A stretch of DNA of 26,628 nucleotides from an uncultured Allobaculum sp. (GCA_910579655.1 CAJTVE010000047.1:1-26628), one strand, 5' to 3'. Positions 1-8,326 are shown, counted from the stretch's first letter. The notes: a model not told the origin generated them from the letters alone. Translations and numbers: made by a program.

Positions 1-41
1 AAAAAGACAAGCTTGTAAAATGATGAGCAAACTTGTCTTTT
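1..41. terminator. Intrinsic terminator at window edge
   Basis: A perfect 10-bp inverted repeat pairs positions 2-11 with 32-41. It is A-rich on its left side and ends in TTTT on the right, so it could stop transcription in either direction. It probably ends a gene lying left of the window. Confidence 0.6.
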
Positions 42-409
42 CGTCGTGTCTTTTTAATAGGGTGTGAACAGTAACCTAAATTATGCTGATTTTCATCCGT
101 TTTACTCAATATATTGTGTATTTAATGCACCACACAGAATTATTAGCCAGGCAATTCATTCTCCTTGCATTGCCTCTTCTTCCATCAGACGTTTTTGATT
201 TTTGTTCTTTTACAGAGCAAAGATCTGGAATGGCCACTCATCCTTTGTCGGTTTTTGCTAGTTTCGAAAACTTTTTTTGACAGATGGACGCCTTTTAAAC
301 AGGACTTTTTTGCGAAACAATCGGTTCTTTTGATGACTTTGAGTACAATGAATGTAATGAGAAGTCCACATTGTCTTTGATCTACCTTTGAATATCTAAC
401 TCTTTCCAG
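42..409. other. Gene-free stretch before the DUF5662 gene
   Basis: I see no convincing gene here. The short open frames on both strands lack ribosome binding sites and read as low-complexity Phe/Leu-rich strings. A weak promoter-like pair, TTGTCT at 371-376 and TATCTA at 393-398 (16-nt spacer), could serve the following gene. Confidence 0.4.
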
Positions 410-1138
410 ATGGCTTCTCAAGTTTCTATTGAAGAAGATGCTAACATGCCTATAACTCAGACTCCATTCTCTTTAAATTCAAAAACTACTCCTAAAACCG
501 ATCAGACTGTCTCTGATTCCCCTTTGGCTGCTTCAACACCGGCAGCTTCTCTGGCCGAAAAAGCCCACCAGGCTGCGAAACTGAATTCTCTGCAGAAAAT
601 CCAGGGCCATTTTTCAACCATCAACCAGCACAAAGCCAAAGTGATGGAACTTTGTTTTCGCTGCGGCTTGTATAAACAGGGACTGCTTCACGATTTATCC
701 AAATACAATCCGGTAGAACTGAAGACCGGCTTCAGATACTATCAGGGCTTTCGTTCTCCGATTGATGCGCAAAAAGAAGCTGAAGGCTACTCCTTTTCCT
801 GGCTGCACCATAAAGGCCGCAATCCCCATCACTGGGAATACTGGCTCGATAACAGTCCGCATGGCATTCATCCGGTGGCGATGGAATTTAACTATGTCGT
901 AGAGATGTGGTGTGACCGGGTAGCGGCCAGCATGATCTATCTGAAAGACAACTACAAAGATGATTCGGCGTATCGCTATTACAAGGATCATGAAAAAAAT
1001 ATGATGATTCATCCCAAAACTCAGCGTCAGATTGTCTATCTGCTTTCTTATCTTCGCCAGTACGGACTGGATGCAACCATTCGCAGAATCCGCAGACTTT
1101 TAAAGATCTACCGCAAAACAGGATCGGTTCCAATTTAG
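410..1138 (+). CDS. DUF5662 family protein
   Basis: This 242-residue soluble protein belongs to a family of unknown function. The conserved part begins near residue 65. It holds the family pattern of a Cys-rich, Gly-Leu-Tyr-Lys segment followed by HDLSKY and the His-rich WLHHKGRNPHH block around residues 132-142, which looks like a metal- or phosphate-binding site, though no activity is established. The first 55 residues are Thr/Ser/Ala-rich and probably disordered. No good Shine-Dalgarno precedes the ATG at 410. An in-frame ATG at 446 follows GAAGAAG and is an alternative start; both lie before the conserved domain. The stop codon sits in the loop of the terminator that ends this gene. It is monocistronic and converges on parB. 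Family assignment is by recognition of the motif block. Confidence 0.8.
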   Translation: MASQVSIEEDANMPITQTPFSLNSKTTPKTDQTVSDSPLAASTPAASLAEKAHQAAKLNSLQKIQGHFSTINQHKAKVMELCFRCGLYKQGLLHDLSKYNPVELKTGFRYYQGFRSPIDAQKEAEGYSFSWLHHKGRNPHHWEYWLDNSPHGIHPVAMEFNYVVEMWCDRVAASMIYLKDNYKDDSAYRYYKDHEKNMMIHPKTQRQIVYLLSYLRQYGLDATIRRIRRLLKIYRKTGSVPI

Positions 1139-1160
1139 GGATCCGATCCTGTTTTCTTTT
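1115..1160 (+). terminator. Terminator overlapping the 3' end of the DUF5662 gene
   Basis: A perfect 13-bp stem pairs 1115-1127 with 1143-1155, with a 15-nt loop, followed by a T-rich tract (1152-1160). The stem starts inside the coding region and the TAG stop (1136-1138) lies in the loop. The A4 on the left could also help stop the converging parB transcript. Confidence 0.85.
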
Positions 1161-1241
1161 CTCTATAGTTTTTTCAAGATCCAGTCTCGCGATTGGATCG
1201 CCTGATTCCAGGCGGGGATCAAGCTTTGAATCTGCAAGATC

Positions 1242-2174
1242 TCAGTATTCACTTTCCGTCAGTGACAACAGTTCAAGAATCCGGGTCAGATCCTGCTCAT
1301 TTTCATAATGAATCGTAATCGCATTCGGTTTGATCTTGACCGGAGTCTGGAAAAACTCTTCAAGCTGATGATTGGCTTCGCGAATAAAAATATTTTCACC
1401 GAAGGCCTGTTCGGCAGCCTGCCGTTCGGCTTTTTCTTTGGCCGTTTTTTCAGCTTTCTTACGGCTTTCCTGGAGCTCTTTGACTTTCTGCTCCATCGTT
1501 CGCACCGACCAGCCCTGCTCATAGGCCTGAATGGCGAGCTTTTTCATGGAGGAATCATCTTTAAGGGCTAACAGAGCGCGGACATGCCCCATGGAAAGTT
1601 TTTTATCAATGACCATCTGGCTGACTTCATCCGGCAGGCGAAGCAGCCGCATCAGGTTGGCAATATGTTCACGGGATTTTCCAACTCTTGCAGCCAGCTG
1701 TTCCTGGGTATAGTGAAGGTTTTTGATCAGCTGATCATAGGCGCGGGCTTCTTCAATGACATTGAGATTTTCACGCTGAATGTTTTCCAGCAGTGAAATT
1801 TCCATCATCTGGGTATCATCAAAATCAACGACAATCGCCGGGATTTCCGTTTTATGCGCCAGCTTGCTTGCGCGCAGCCGCCTTTCCCCTGCAATCAGCT
1901 CATAGCCATGAATACTTTTCTTCACCAGAATTGGAGTAAAGACTCCATGTTCTTCAATGGAGGCAGCCAGTTCCTGCAGCGCCGCTTCATCAAAGATTTT
2001 ACGCGGCTGATATGGATTGGGACGGATCTGATCGACTGGAATCTGCATCTGAGTGTAATGATCCGAACTGCTTTCGCCATTTTGAATGTCATCCAGCATG
2101 CGGGTGATATCCCCGCCGAAAATCGAAGACAGACCTTTGCCTAAACGGCTGTTCTCTGAATGGCTCGCACTCAT
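1242..2174 (-). CDS. parB: Chromosome-partitioning protein ParB (Spo0J/Noc superfamily)
   Basis: ParB is a CTP-dependent DNA clamp that loads at parS sites near the origin and works with ParA to segregate chromosomes and load SMC. This 310-residue protein has the full layout. The N-terminal CTPase domain spans about residues 43-120, with the GERRLRAS nucleotide/arginine-patch motif at 96-103 and the ENIQRENL segment at 130-137. A helix-turn-helix for parS lies near 155-180. A Lys/Glu/Ala-rich linker occupies 230-258 and a C-terminal dimerisation domain follows from about 260. Length is typical. The ATG overlaps the end of parA by 4 nt (ATGA), so translation is probably coupled; only a weak GAAGA precedes it. 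It is last in rsmG-parA-parB. It resembles Spo0J more than Noc because of the ParA partner. I found no consensus parS in the window. Confidence 0.95.
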   Translation of the reverse strand: MSASHSENSRLGKGLSSIFGGDITRMLDDIQNGESSSDHYTQMQIPVDQIRPNPYQPRKIFDEAALQELAASIEEHGVFTPILVKKSIHGYELIAGERRLRASKLAHKTEIPAIVVDFDDTQMMEISLLENIQRENLNVIEEARAYDQLIKNLHYTQEQLAARVGKSREHIANLMRLLRLPDEVSQMVIDKKLSMGHVRALLALKDDSSMKKLAIQAYEQGWSVRTMEQKVKELQESRKKAEKTAKEKAERQAAEQAFGENIFIREANHQLEEFFQTPVKIKPNAITIHYENEQDLTRILELLSLTESEY

Positions 2175-2950
2175 ACCAGATCGTCTTCTTTCAGATGCAG
2201 CATTTCCCGCGAAAGTCTGGCGTAAGCCTGGGCTCCTTTACATTTCATATCGTATTCAAAGATTGAAACGCTGCGGCTGGGTGCTTCTGAAAGCTTGACG
2301 TTGCGGGGAATTGAATTCTGATAAACCAGACGGCCAAATGTCTGCCTGACTTCCTGAGATACGTCCACCGAAAGTCTTGTCCGGTAGTCAAACATTGTCA
2401 TCAAGATGCCCTCAATAGAAAGATGCGGGTTGCTTGTCTTCTGGACCAGGCGAATGGTCAAAAGCAGCTGGGTCACACCTTCCAGCGCATAGTATTCACA
2501 CTGCACAGGGATTAAGACACTGTCAGCAGCAGTCAAAGCATTGGTATTGAGCAGACCCAAAGAGGGTGGACAGTCGATCAGGATGAAATCGTACTGGTCA
2601 CGCACCTGTTCCAGGGCATTTTTGAGCAGATTTTCCTTGCCTTCTCCTAAACGGTCCATGGCCAGATCTGCACCTGCTAAGGACATGTTGCTTGGCAGAA
2701 CATCAACGGGTGTTTTATCCCCAGGGACAATTGCCCGCTCAATGGGAAAGTCTTCGAGAATAACGTTATAAACAGTTGGCTGTCCATTGCTTTTAAGAGC
2801 ACCAAGTCCCTGAGAAGCGTTGCCCTGCGAGTCAAAGTCGACCAGCAAAACCTTATTGCCCAGTCTTGCCAGGGCGCTCGATAAGTTGATGGCGGTTGTG
2901 GTTTTGCCTACCCCGCCTTTCTGGTTTGAAATTGCGATGATTTTAGCCAT
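2171..2950 (-). CDS. parA: ParA-family ATPase (Soj)
   Basis: ParA/Soj is a dimerising, DNA-binding ATPase that drives chromosome partition with ParB and, in Bacillus, also regulates DnaA. The 259-residue sequence starts with the deviant Walker A motif KGGVGKTTT at residues 11-19, including the signature Lys11. It continues with DFDSQGNAS (about 38-46) and the Walker B-like LIDCPPSLG near 124. The C-terminal half is collinear with Soj. The ATG at 2950 has a good GGAGG six bases upstream. The gene overlaps the end of rsmG by 8 nt and the start of parB by 4 nt, making a tight three-gene operon. MinD is excluded by the lack of a C-terminal amphipathic helix and by the ParB neighbour. Confidence 0.95.
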   Translation of the reverse strand: MAKIIAISNQKGGVGKTTTAINLSSALARLGNKVLLVDFDSQGNASQGLGALKSNGQPTVYNVILEDFPIERAIVPGDKTPVDVLPSNMSLAGADLAMDRLGEGKENLLKNALEQVRDQYDFILIDCPPSLGLLNTNALTAADSVLIPVQCEYYALEGVTQLLLTIRLVQKTSNPHLSIEGILMTMFDYRTRLSVDVSQEVRQTFGRLVYQNSIPRNVKLSEAPSRSVSIFEYDMKCKGAQAYARLSREMLHLKEDDLV

Positions 2951-3653
2951 CTAAATCCTCCAGTGGTTTTTTCTTAATCAAAGAGTAATTCCGCGGATAT
3001 TTGGCCGGAGTTGGTGCCGTTTTGCGGAAGGTAATAATCGTACGCTCCCCCTCTTTGCCCAGTTCAAACTGATCAATCGATGCAGCTTCAACATGAAGGG
3101 CTTTTAAGGCAGGCGCAGCGTTTTTCAGTTCAGTCAGACCGGCTGCTCCTTTTAAGGCGATAAAAGCGCCATCTGGTTTTAATAATGGAATGCAAAGCTC
3201 AAGCAGAATCGAAAGTCTTGCCACTGCTCTTGCACTGACCACATCAAACTGACCGCGATGCGTTTTGACAAAATCTTCTGCGCGTTCGTTGACGATGGTC
3301 ACATTGGCCAGTCCCAGCTGCTTTTTGACTTCCTCTAAGAATTTGCAGCGTTTAGCCAATGGTTCAATGAGCGTAAACTGCCGGTCTGGCCAGACGATAG
3401 CCAGAGGAATGCCAGGAAAACCGGCACCGCTGCCTACATCGGCCAGTGTTTTAAAATCTGCATGTAAAAAAGGAACGACAGAATCATAAAAATGCTTTTC
3501 CCATACTTCTTCTTCTTGCGTAATCGCGGTTAAATTCATCTTCTGGTTCCACTCCTGAAGAAGATGCAGGTATTGTTCAAACTGATTGAGCTGCCGCTCA
3601 TCAAGTCTGAGCCCATCTTTGGCCAGACTTTCCTGGAATGTTTGTTTATTCAT
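2943..3653 (-). CDS. rsmG: 16S rRNA (guanine-N7)-methyltransferase RsmG (GidB)
   Basis: RsmG methylates N7 of a guanine in the 530 loop of 16S rRNA using S-adenosylmethionine. The 236-residue product aligns end to end with Bacillus RsmG. It begins MNKQTFQESL, carries the EWNQKMNLTAI and HFYDS motifs near residues 34-56, has the SAM-binding DVGSGAGFPG at about 72-81, and SARAVA near 150. The open frame extends further upstream, but the family's N-terminus matches the ATG at 3653, which I chose. That ATG has only AGGG two bases before it, which is too close for a normal ribosome binding site. A TATACT hexamer lies six bases upstream, so the message may be leaderless. It is first gene of rsmG-parA-parB. 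Confidence 0.94.
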   Translation of the reverse strand: MNKQTFQESLAKDGLRLDERQLNQFEQYLHLLQEWNQKMNLTAITQEEEVWEKHFYDSVVPFLHADFKTLADVGSGAGFPGIPLAIVWPDRQFTLIEPLAKRCKFLEEVKKQLGLANVTIVNERAEDFVKTHRGQFDVVSARAVARLSILLELCIPLLKPDGAFIALKGAAGLTELKNAAPALKALHVEAASIDQFELGKEGERTIITFRKTAPTPAKYPRNYSLIKKKPLEDLDG

Positions 3654-3659
3654 GACCCT

Positions 3660-3665
3660 AGTATA
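3660..3665 (-). promoter_or_regulatory. -10-like hexamer abutting rsmG
   Basis: On the minus strand TATACT ends six bases before the rsmG ATG. If used, transcription would begin at about the A of the start codon. No matching -35 element is evident, so this is tentative. Confidence 0.35.
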
Positions 3666-4032
3666 TCGCATGACAGCTTTTCTCTTGCGCTCCCCGCCAG
3701 TCTGAACCATGGAACCTGCAAAGAAAAGAAAACTGGCCACTCTTTCAGGAATCCCTTTCATGAAGCCAATGATTCAACGAGATTCTTTATCTGGAGGAGT
3801 TATCTTCCAGATTCGAATCCCCTTACAAACCAGTCTATTTGCGAGTCATTTTTCATTCACCATTTCCTTAGAATCGATCAGAAATTGGCTGTTTTTCGCT
3901 TCTTTTTCCGGAATTTGGAAGTCTGGTCAACAAAAGAACGCAGACTTAACCGAATTTGTTTATGAATTTTGTTTTCTCACAAGTTTACATGGTTTTTGTT
4001 TGGCTTCTTTCAAATTCTGACAGGTGAGATGA
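3666..4032. other. Divergent intergenic region between rsmG and the DUF4230 gene
   Basis: About 370 bases with no supported gene; the open frames read here lack ribosome binding sites and family features. It should hold divergent promoters. The clearest element is the one for the plus-strand gene at 4009-4038, listed separately. Confidence 0.4.
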
Positions 4033-4038
4033 TACACT
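4009..4038 (+). promoter_or_regulatory. Promoter candidate for the DUF4230 gene
   Basis: TTCAAA (4009-4014), an 18-nt spacer, and an extended -10, TGATACACT, whose hexamer is 4033-4038. The start codon begins at 4045, six bases after the hexamer, so the predicted transcript would have no leader. Confidence 0.45.
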
Positions 4039-4044
4039 AGTTCC

Positions 4045-4821
4045 ATGAGCAAAAATGTGAAAACAAGACTGAAACCAAAATTCCGCTATGGATTTTATGG
4101 CATGATCGCCGGAATCGTGATCTGCCTGATCGTCGGCGTGGGCGGCTGCTTTACCTTTGGTCACGCAACATCGAACACCGAAATCACCAGCACTACCCTG
4201 AAAGCCTCTCTGGAACAGGCTTCAGATCTGATCACCACCAAGTACTACTACTCTGATATCGGTAAGTTTGATAACTCTTATGAAATCAATGGCTGGAGCA
4301 TCCCCTTCACGGGAAAGAACTTCATTCTTTCCTACCAGGGCGAAGCTTTACTGGGCTTTCAGACCGATCGAATGGAAGTGAAAGTCAATGGCAATACCAT
4401 CAATGTAACCTGCCCTGACATCCAGGTTTTATCCAACTCCATTCCATCTGAAACTGTAGAAGTCTACGACCAGTCCTTTAATATCTTTAACCAGGTCACT
4501 ATCAACGACTATCTTGCCTTTGAAACGGAACAGAAAGCCAAAGCTGAAGAAAAAATGGCTGCCAATGGTACCTTTGACCGGGCGCGTGAAGATGCAACCA
4601 AGGCGATTACCGAACTGCTCAACATGATTCCGGAAATCAAGTCTGGATATAAGATCAACGTAACCTTCGATGCAGCGCTCAATCCGCCTGCCCAGGAAGG
4701 AACAGACGCTGTTTCTGAATCATCCACAGAAAACCAGGATTCCACTTCCTCTGACTCTGAAAGTCAGACAGACTCTGAATCCGAAACTTCTGAAGATTCC
4801 CAGGAAAGCTCAGAACAGTAA
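4045..4821 (+). CDS. Membrane-anchored DUF4230 domain protein
   Basis: This 258-residue protein has a short basic N-terminus, one transmembrane helix at about residues 17-38, and an extracytoplasmic domain matching the DUF4230 family of unknown function. The match includes the family's ITTKYYYSD segment followed by a hydrophobic beta-rich region and a Lys/Glu-rich helix. The last 35 residues are almost only Ser, Thr, Glu, Asp and Gln, a flexible acidic tail. Orientation (N-terminus in, domain out) is inferred from the basic residues before the helix. The gene stands alone and is followed by an intrinsic terminator. The ATG at 4045 has no useful Shine-Dalgarno: the AGGTGAG at 4022-4028 is too far away. 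No function can be assigned. Confidence 0.8.
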   Translation: MSKNVKTRLKPKFRYGFYGMIAGIVICLIVGVGGCFTFGHATSNTEITSTTLKASLEQASDLITTKYYYSDIGKFDNSYEINGWSIPFTGKNFILSYQGEALLGFQTDRMEVKVNGNTINVTCPDIQVLSNSIPSETVEVYDQSFNIFNQVTINDYLAFETEQKAKAEEKMAANGTFDRAREDATKAITELLNMIPEIKSGYKINVTFDAALNPPAQEGTDAVSESSTENQDSTSSDSESQTDSESETSEDSQESSEQ

Positions 4822-4902
4822 TCATCCCAGACCTTTCGGCCAATCACCCGCAGATTTGTGATTAATCATCAACAATCCTGCCTCAATCCTTAAAGCGGAC
4901 TG

Positions 4903-4937
4903 ACCCGAACCTTTGAAAAAGGATTCGGGTTTTCTTT
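4903..4937 (+). terminator. Terminator of the DUF4230 gene
   Basis: ACCCGAA (4903-4909) pairs with TTCGGGT (4924-4930), extended by CC/GG with one bulged base, around an A-rich loop. TTTCTTTTT follows. It lies 80 nt after the stop codon. The remaining bases to 5106 hold nothing I can identify. Confidence 0.8.
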
Positions 4938-5106
4938 TTGGCCCTCTCCAAACTGCCGGCCTACAGGAAAGGGAACAGACAGAAAAAGGCCCAGAACGCT
5001 TTTTCTTAAGCCTTCTGAGCCTCTTATTTTTCAGATCTGCAAAACAGTTTTTGATGTTCTTTTTGGGAGGAAAATTTGAGGAGCGCTGGTGTCTGATCCT
5101 TCTTTT

Positions 5107-5727
5107 CTAGCGGATGAAGTTGGTGAAGATATGCTCATCTTCTTTGACAGGCAAGCCATCTTTTTCCTTCTGGGCCGCAATGGCTTTGATCAAAAAAGCC
5201 ATATTTCTTCCGAGTGTGCGCATGATTTGTAAACCTTCGCCATCCTCCCTGGCCTCGCCGGCACTACGGCCATGAATGGAGTTCCAGTATTGGGAAGAAA
5301 CAACCGGCATCTGGGAAATGGTAAAGAATTTATTGAGCTGATCGAATGTTGCGGATGCTCCGCCTCGACGACAGGCGACAACCGAAGCCCCCACTTTCAT
5401 CGTTTTATCAAATGGAGTGGAGTAGAACAAGCGAGTTAAGAAGGCAGTCAGGGTTGCGTTGGCCTGGGCAAAGTAAACCGGAGAACCCACTACAATTCCA
5501 TCGGCTTCTTCGAATTTTGTTGCGGTCTCGTTGACAAGATCATTGAAGACACATTCGCCATGCGTGCGGCAATAGCCACAGCCAATACAGCCGCGAATAT
5601 CCTTGTTGCCAATATGGATCCATTCGGTTTCAATTCCATTTTCCTGTAAAGTCCGCTCGACTTCTTTGAGGGCAATGGCGGTATTGCCATTGGGATGGGC
5701 GCTTCCATTGATCACTAAAACTTTCAT
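5107..5727 (-). CDS. Flavodoxin-fold NAD(P)H-dependent oxidoreductase (FMN reductase family)
   Basis: A 206-residue protein of the NADPH-dependent FMN reductase / iron-sulfur flavoprotein group. It opens with the beta strand MKVLVINGS and the FMN phosphate-binding loop SAHPNGNTA (residues 9-17). A Cys motif, GCIGCGYCRTHGEC near 45-58, is typical of this group and may bind a cluster or act in redox chemistry. GSPVYFAQ near 78-85 forms the second flavin contact. The open frame extends 35 codons further upstream, but the ATG at 5727 follows AGGAGAGG at good spacing and gives the expected family N-terminus. It probably reduces quinones, nitro or azo compounds; the substrate cannot be told from sequence. 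It is monocistronic, and no strong terminator was seen after it. Confidence 0.85.
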   Translation of the reverse strand: MKVLVINGSAHPNGNTAIALKEVERTLQENGIETEWIHIGNKDIRGCIGCGYCRTHGECVFNDLVNETATKFEEADGIVVGSPVYFAQANATLTAFLTRLFYSTPFDKTMKVGASVVACRRGGASATFDQLNKFFTISQMPVVSSQYWNSIHGRSAGEAREDGEGLQIMRTLGRNMAFLIKAIAAQKEKDGLPVKEDEHIFTNFIR

Positions 5728-5996
5728 CGGTGTTTTCCTCTCCTGCCATAAGGCATTGTTGTTATTTTTCAATTCTAAACTTTCTTTTCTCTTGCCTGGT
5801 ACTTGTTCTTTGCCTGATCCTCGACTTTTCATTGAATTTGCTGTTCGTTCATATTTACATCCTGAATGATTATTCTCATCTTTCAGGACTGAAAGAACTG
5901 CTTTTCTGAACCGATACTCTATTTTCGTTTCAGATAAGAGTAGGAAATCAGCTCCATGGAATGATCAGCCGGCCACTCTTTTCGCTTTTCAAAAAT

Positions 5997-6480
5997 TTAC
6001 TGAGGCTGTTTGAGCAGTTCCAGATACCTGGCCCGATCACGTTCAGGAATTTCCAGCAGGTCCATTGCTTGTTCGCTAGAGAGATGAGCGTTTTTCATGA
6101 TTTTTTGAATCGAACGTAAGGATTCTTTTTGAATTCCTTTCTGGATCCCTCTTTCTTCGATTGATTCGCTTAAATTACACATTTGGGCAGCCTCCTTTTT
6201 CATCGATTGGGTCATCTGAATTCCATAGTTATTTTGAAGCGTTTCTGCTTTTTCAGCCGCGCTTTTGATATCAGAAAGCAGAATGTCCAGCATTCTCTGC
6301 GTACCATTCTAGTTTTTTGTTCCAGACCCGCCAAGACATCTGAAAGAGAAGCAACAGGATTTTTGTAAAGTAAGGAGTGAACAGCCAAAGAAAGAAGACA
6401 TTGCCAACCAGTCTGTCAATGGATCTATAGCTGGCTCATTTCCGTTTCAAATTCGACTTTGAAGCCAGAAATAATCGTCT
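5997..6480 (-). pseudogene. Degraded Rpn-family (PD-(D/E)XK) nuclease, C-terminal remnant
   Basis: The intact part is a 98-codon frame (5997-6293) ending in the helical, Lys/Glu-rich tail common in Rpn-type recombination-promoting nucleases, with ERGIQKGIQK and MCNLSE motifs. Upstream on the same strand, similar-looking protein continues in other frames. LAVHSLLYKNPVASL and the following VLAGLEQKTRMVRR (about 6294-6395) run directly into MLDILLSD if a frameshift near 6294 is undone. NEPAIDPLTDWLAM lies in a third frame around 6400-6440. At least two frameshifts and loss of the catalytic N-terminal half make it a pseudogene. Family assignment is moderate, based on the tail motifs. The same tail occurs in several paralogues in gut Bacillota, where these genes are multicopy and mobile. 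Confidence 0.6.
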
Positions 6481-6510
6481 TCAGTTTGCAGAGAATAAAA
6501 TCAGAACAAC

Positions 6511-6547
6511 AAAAAGACCGCTCCCTTGTTTTTCAAAGAGAGCGGTC
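6511..6547 (-). terminator. Minus-strand intrinsic terminator
   Basis: GACCGCTC (6516-6523) pairs with GAGCGGTC (6540-6547), and the stem extends inward with CAAGG/CTTTG. On the minus strand five T residues (6515-6511) follow. It lies about 230 nt past the GltD-like gene, whose transcript it probably ends. Confidence 0.75.
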
Positions 6548-6577
6548 CTGATCGAAATCGACGATCCAATTACATGA

Positions 6578-6643
6578 GCGGCTGCCAAAAGAGCGGACTG
6601 GTCAAATGTTCATGGATCCAAGTCTTTTGAAGTTGGCAGCCGC
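6578..6643. repeat. Perfect 11-bp inverted repeat with structured interior
   Basis: GCGGCTGCCAA at 6578-6588 is complementary to TTGGCAGCCGC at 6633-6643, separated by 44 nt. The interior adds shorter complementary runs (AAAAGA with TCTTTT). There is no T tract directly after it on either strand, so it is not a standard terminator. It could be a structured 3' UTR element of the GltD-like transcript or the remains of a small mobile element. Confidence 0.55.
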
Positions 6644-6774
6644 ACGATTTCTTCACTTTCGTGTTTTGTTTCTTTTGCTGCCCTGATGAATCAGCGAAGT
6701 CAAGTCAGGGCGGTCAGATCCAATATGAACTGTTTAATATCTATCCCTGTCTATTAGGCAGCTTCTGGTTTGGC

Positions 6775-7989
6775 CTACAGGCTTTGCATATAGCGATCCA
6801 TCTGCTGGGCAATCAGTTTCGATTCCGCTACCGCATGAACAACGGTTTTTGCTCCAGTTACAACGTCACCGGACGCGAAGACACCTGGCATTGTGGTCTG
6901 GCCATTTTCATGGACTTCAAGATTGCCGCGTTCATTGAGCTTCAGGCTTGGATCGCGGGTGACCAGGCGGTGCTGAGGAACCTGGGAAATCGCGACCATG
7001 ACGGTATCACAGGGGACCAGATGCTCTGTGCCTTCGATCACCACAAGTTTTCCTTCTTCATTGAACTGAGTGTCAGCCAAGATGACGCCTTCGTCCGTAA
7101 TGCGAACCGGGCTTTTCATGTATTCAAAGTTTACGCCTTCCAGAATCGCGTATTCCTGCTCTTCCCTGGAAGCCGCCACTTTATCCCGGCGAACATAAAC
7201 CGTCACCTGATCGGAACCTTTCCGAACAGCCGTTCTGGCCGCATCCATGGCCGCGTTGCCAGCACCGATCACCGCCACACGCCGGCCTAAGTCATAAACA
7301 TCCGGGTCGTTGAGGTAGTTAACCGCATATTGCACATTTCCATACGTTTCCCCTGGGATATTGAGGCGTTTGGGTCTCCAGGCACCCGTTCCGATGAAGA
7401 CGGAGCTGTATCCATCATCGAGCAGATCCTGAACACTGATGGCGCCGCCAATGGCCATATTGGGACGGATCTGGATATCCAGGGCTTTTAACTTTTCGGC
7501 ATACCGATCGAGAATGGTGCGCGGCAGACGATAATCGGGAATGCCATAGCGCATGATGCCGCCGATTTTTTCGCGAACTTCGAAGATTGTCACTTTATAG
7601 CCTTTCTCGCGTAATAATACGGCGATGGTAATGCCCGCTGGACCGGCACCGATCACGGCTGCACGCTTGCCGTTCCATTCTGGAAGGTCGTGATGGATTC
7701 TTTCGAAGCAGGCATCGGAAATAAAATGTTCGATGTCGCTGATCGCAACAGGATCGCCTTTGATCCCTTTGACGCAATGGCCTTCACATTGCGCCCCATG
7801 GTCACAGACCAGCGAGCAGATGATGGACAGGGGGTTGTTTTCAAACAGCATCTGCGCAGCGGTCATGGTTTCGTTTTCTTTGAGCAGCCGGATCATTTCC
7901 GGGATATTGGTATTGATTGGGCAGCCTTTCCGACATCTCGGATTGCGGCACTGCAGGCACTTTTCGGCCTCTTTGAGTACGTTACTCAT
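6775..7989 (-). CDS. GltD-like NADPH-dependent oxidoreductase (FAD, Fe-S)
   Basis: A 404-residue protein of the glutamate synthase small-subunit superfamily, which moves electrons from NAD(P)H through FAD to Fe-S clusters. The N-terminal Fer4-like domain has two Cys sets: CLQCRNPRCRKGC near residues 11-23 and C-x3-C-x5-C-x3-C around 60-72. An FAD dinucleotide fold follows (VIGAGPAG, about 112). A second fold for NADPH (VIGAGNAAMDAA) lies near 240. ASGD at the C-terminus completes the FAD site. The frame opens nine codons earlier, but the ATG at 7989 has a strong AAGGAGG at ideal spacing. No gltB lies nearby, so it is free-standing. It could be a partner for another dehydrogenase, such as an NfnB- or sulfide dehydrogenase-type enzyme, rather than part of glutamate synthase. 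Confidence 0.88.
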   Translation of the reverse strand: MSNVLKEAEKCLQCRNPRCRKGCPINTNIPEMIRLLKENETMTAAQMLFENNPLSIICSLVCDHGAQCEGHCVKGIKGDPVAISDIEHFISDACFERIHHDLPEWNGKRAAVIGAGPAGITIAVLLREKGYKVTIFEVREKIGGIMRYGIPDYRLPRTILDRYAEKLKALDIQIRPNMAIGGAISVQDLLDDGYSSVFIGTGAWRPKRLNIPGETYGNVQYAVNYLNDPDVYDLGRRVAVIGAGNAAMDAARTAVRKGSDQVTVYVRRDKVAASREEQEYAILEGVNFEYMKSPVRITDEGVILADTQFNEEGKLVVIEGTEHLVPCDTVMVAISQVPQHRLVTRDPSLKLNERGNLEVHENGQTTMPGVFASGDVVTGAKTVVHAVAESKLIAQQMDRYMQSL

Positions 7990-8326
7990 CCTTTTCCTCC
8001 TTGGATTGTTATTCAAACTGATCTTTAAAGCTCAAAGCGGCCGTCAGGCTGATTCATTTCTGTCCTTTGGCGGCTTCTGGCCGATCCGTTTTTTCTTATC
8101 AATTCTCTGTACTTTTCTTAATCCTTCTTATGCAAGGCCTGTCCATCATATTGCATCGCTTACAGATAGTCACGATTGTGCAAAATCTATCAGGCTGAGG
8201 GTTAAAAACGAGTGATTTTTGCGGATTTCGGGGATTTTTGATCCGGTTTCTTAATTTTTCGTGTTTCCTGGTCTGGCTTTTGCGTTCCAGGCTTTCTGGT
8301 CTGACTTCTGGATTTTGATGGCCACA
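7990..8326. other. Gene-free stretch between rpoE and the GltD-like gene
   Basis: About 340 bases without a supported gene. It must contain the promoter of the minus-strand GltD-like gene. I could not identify a convincing -35/-10 pair. Confidence 0.35.

Noticed and set aside
1178..1220. Hairpins GATCCA/TGGATC and CGCCTG/CAGGCG after parB
   Set aside because: Neither is followed by a T tract on the minus strand, so they were not called terminators. The 1115-1160 hairpin is the better candidate.
3808..3830. tRNA-like GATTCGAATCCCC string upstream of the DUF4230 gene
   Set aside because: The would-be T-stem does not pair, and no other tRNA arms are present.
6680..6711. GCCCTGA/TCAGGGC inverted repeat after the GltD-like gene
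   Set aside because: Only 7 bp, an 18-nt loop and no T tract on the transcribed side; the hairpin at 6511-6547 is the likely terminator.
6661..7290. Plus-strand 209-codon frame over the GltD-like gene
   Set aside because: It is the shadow of a well-supported minus-strand gene with intact FAD and NADPH motifs.
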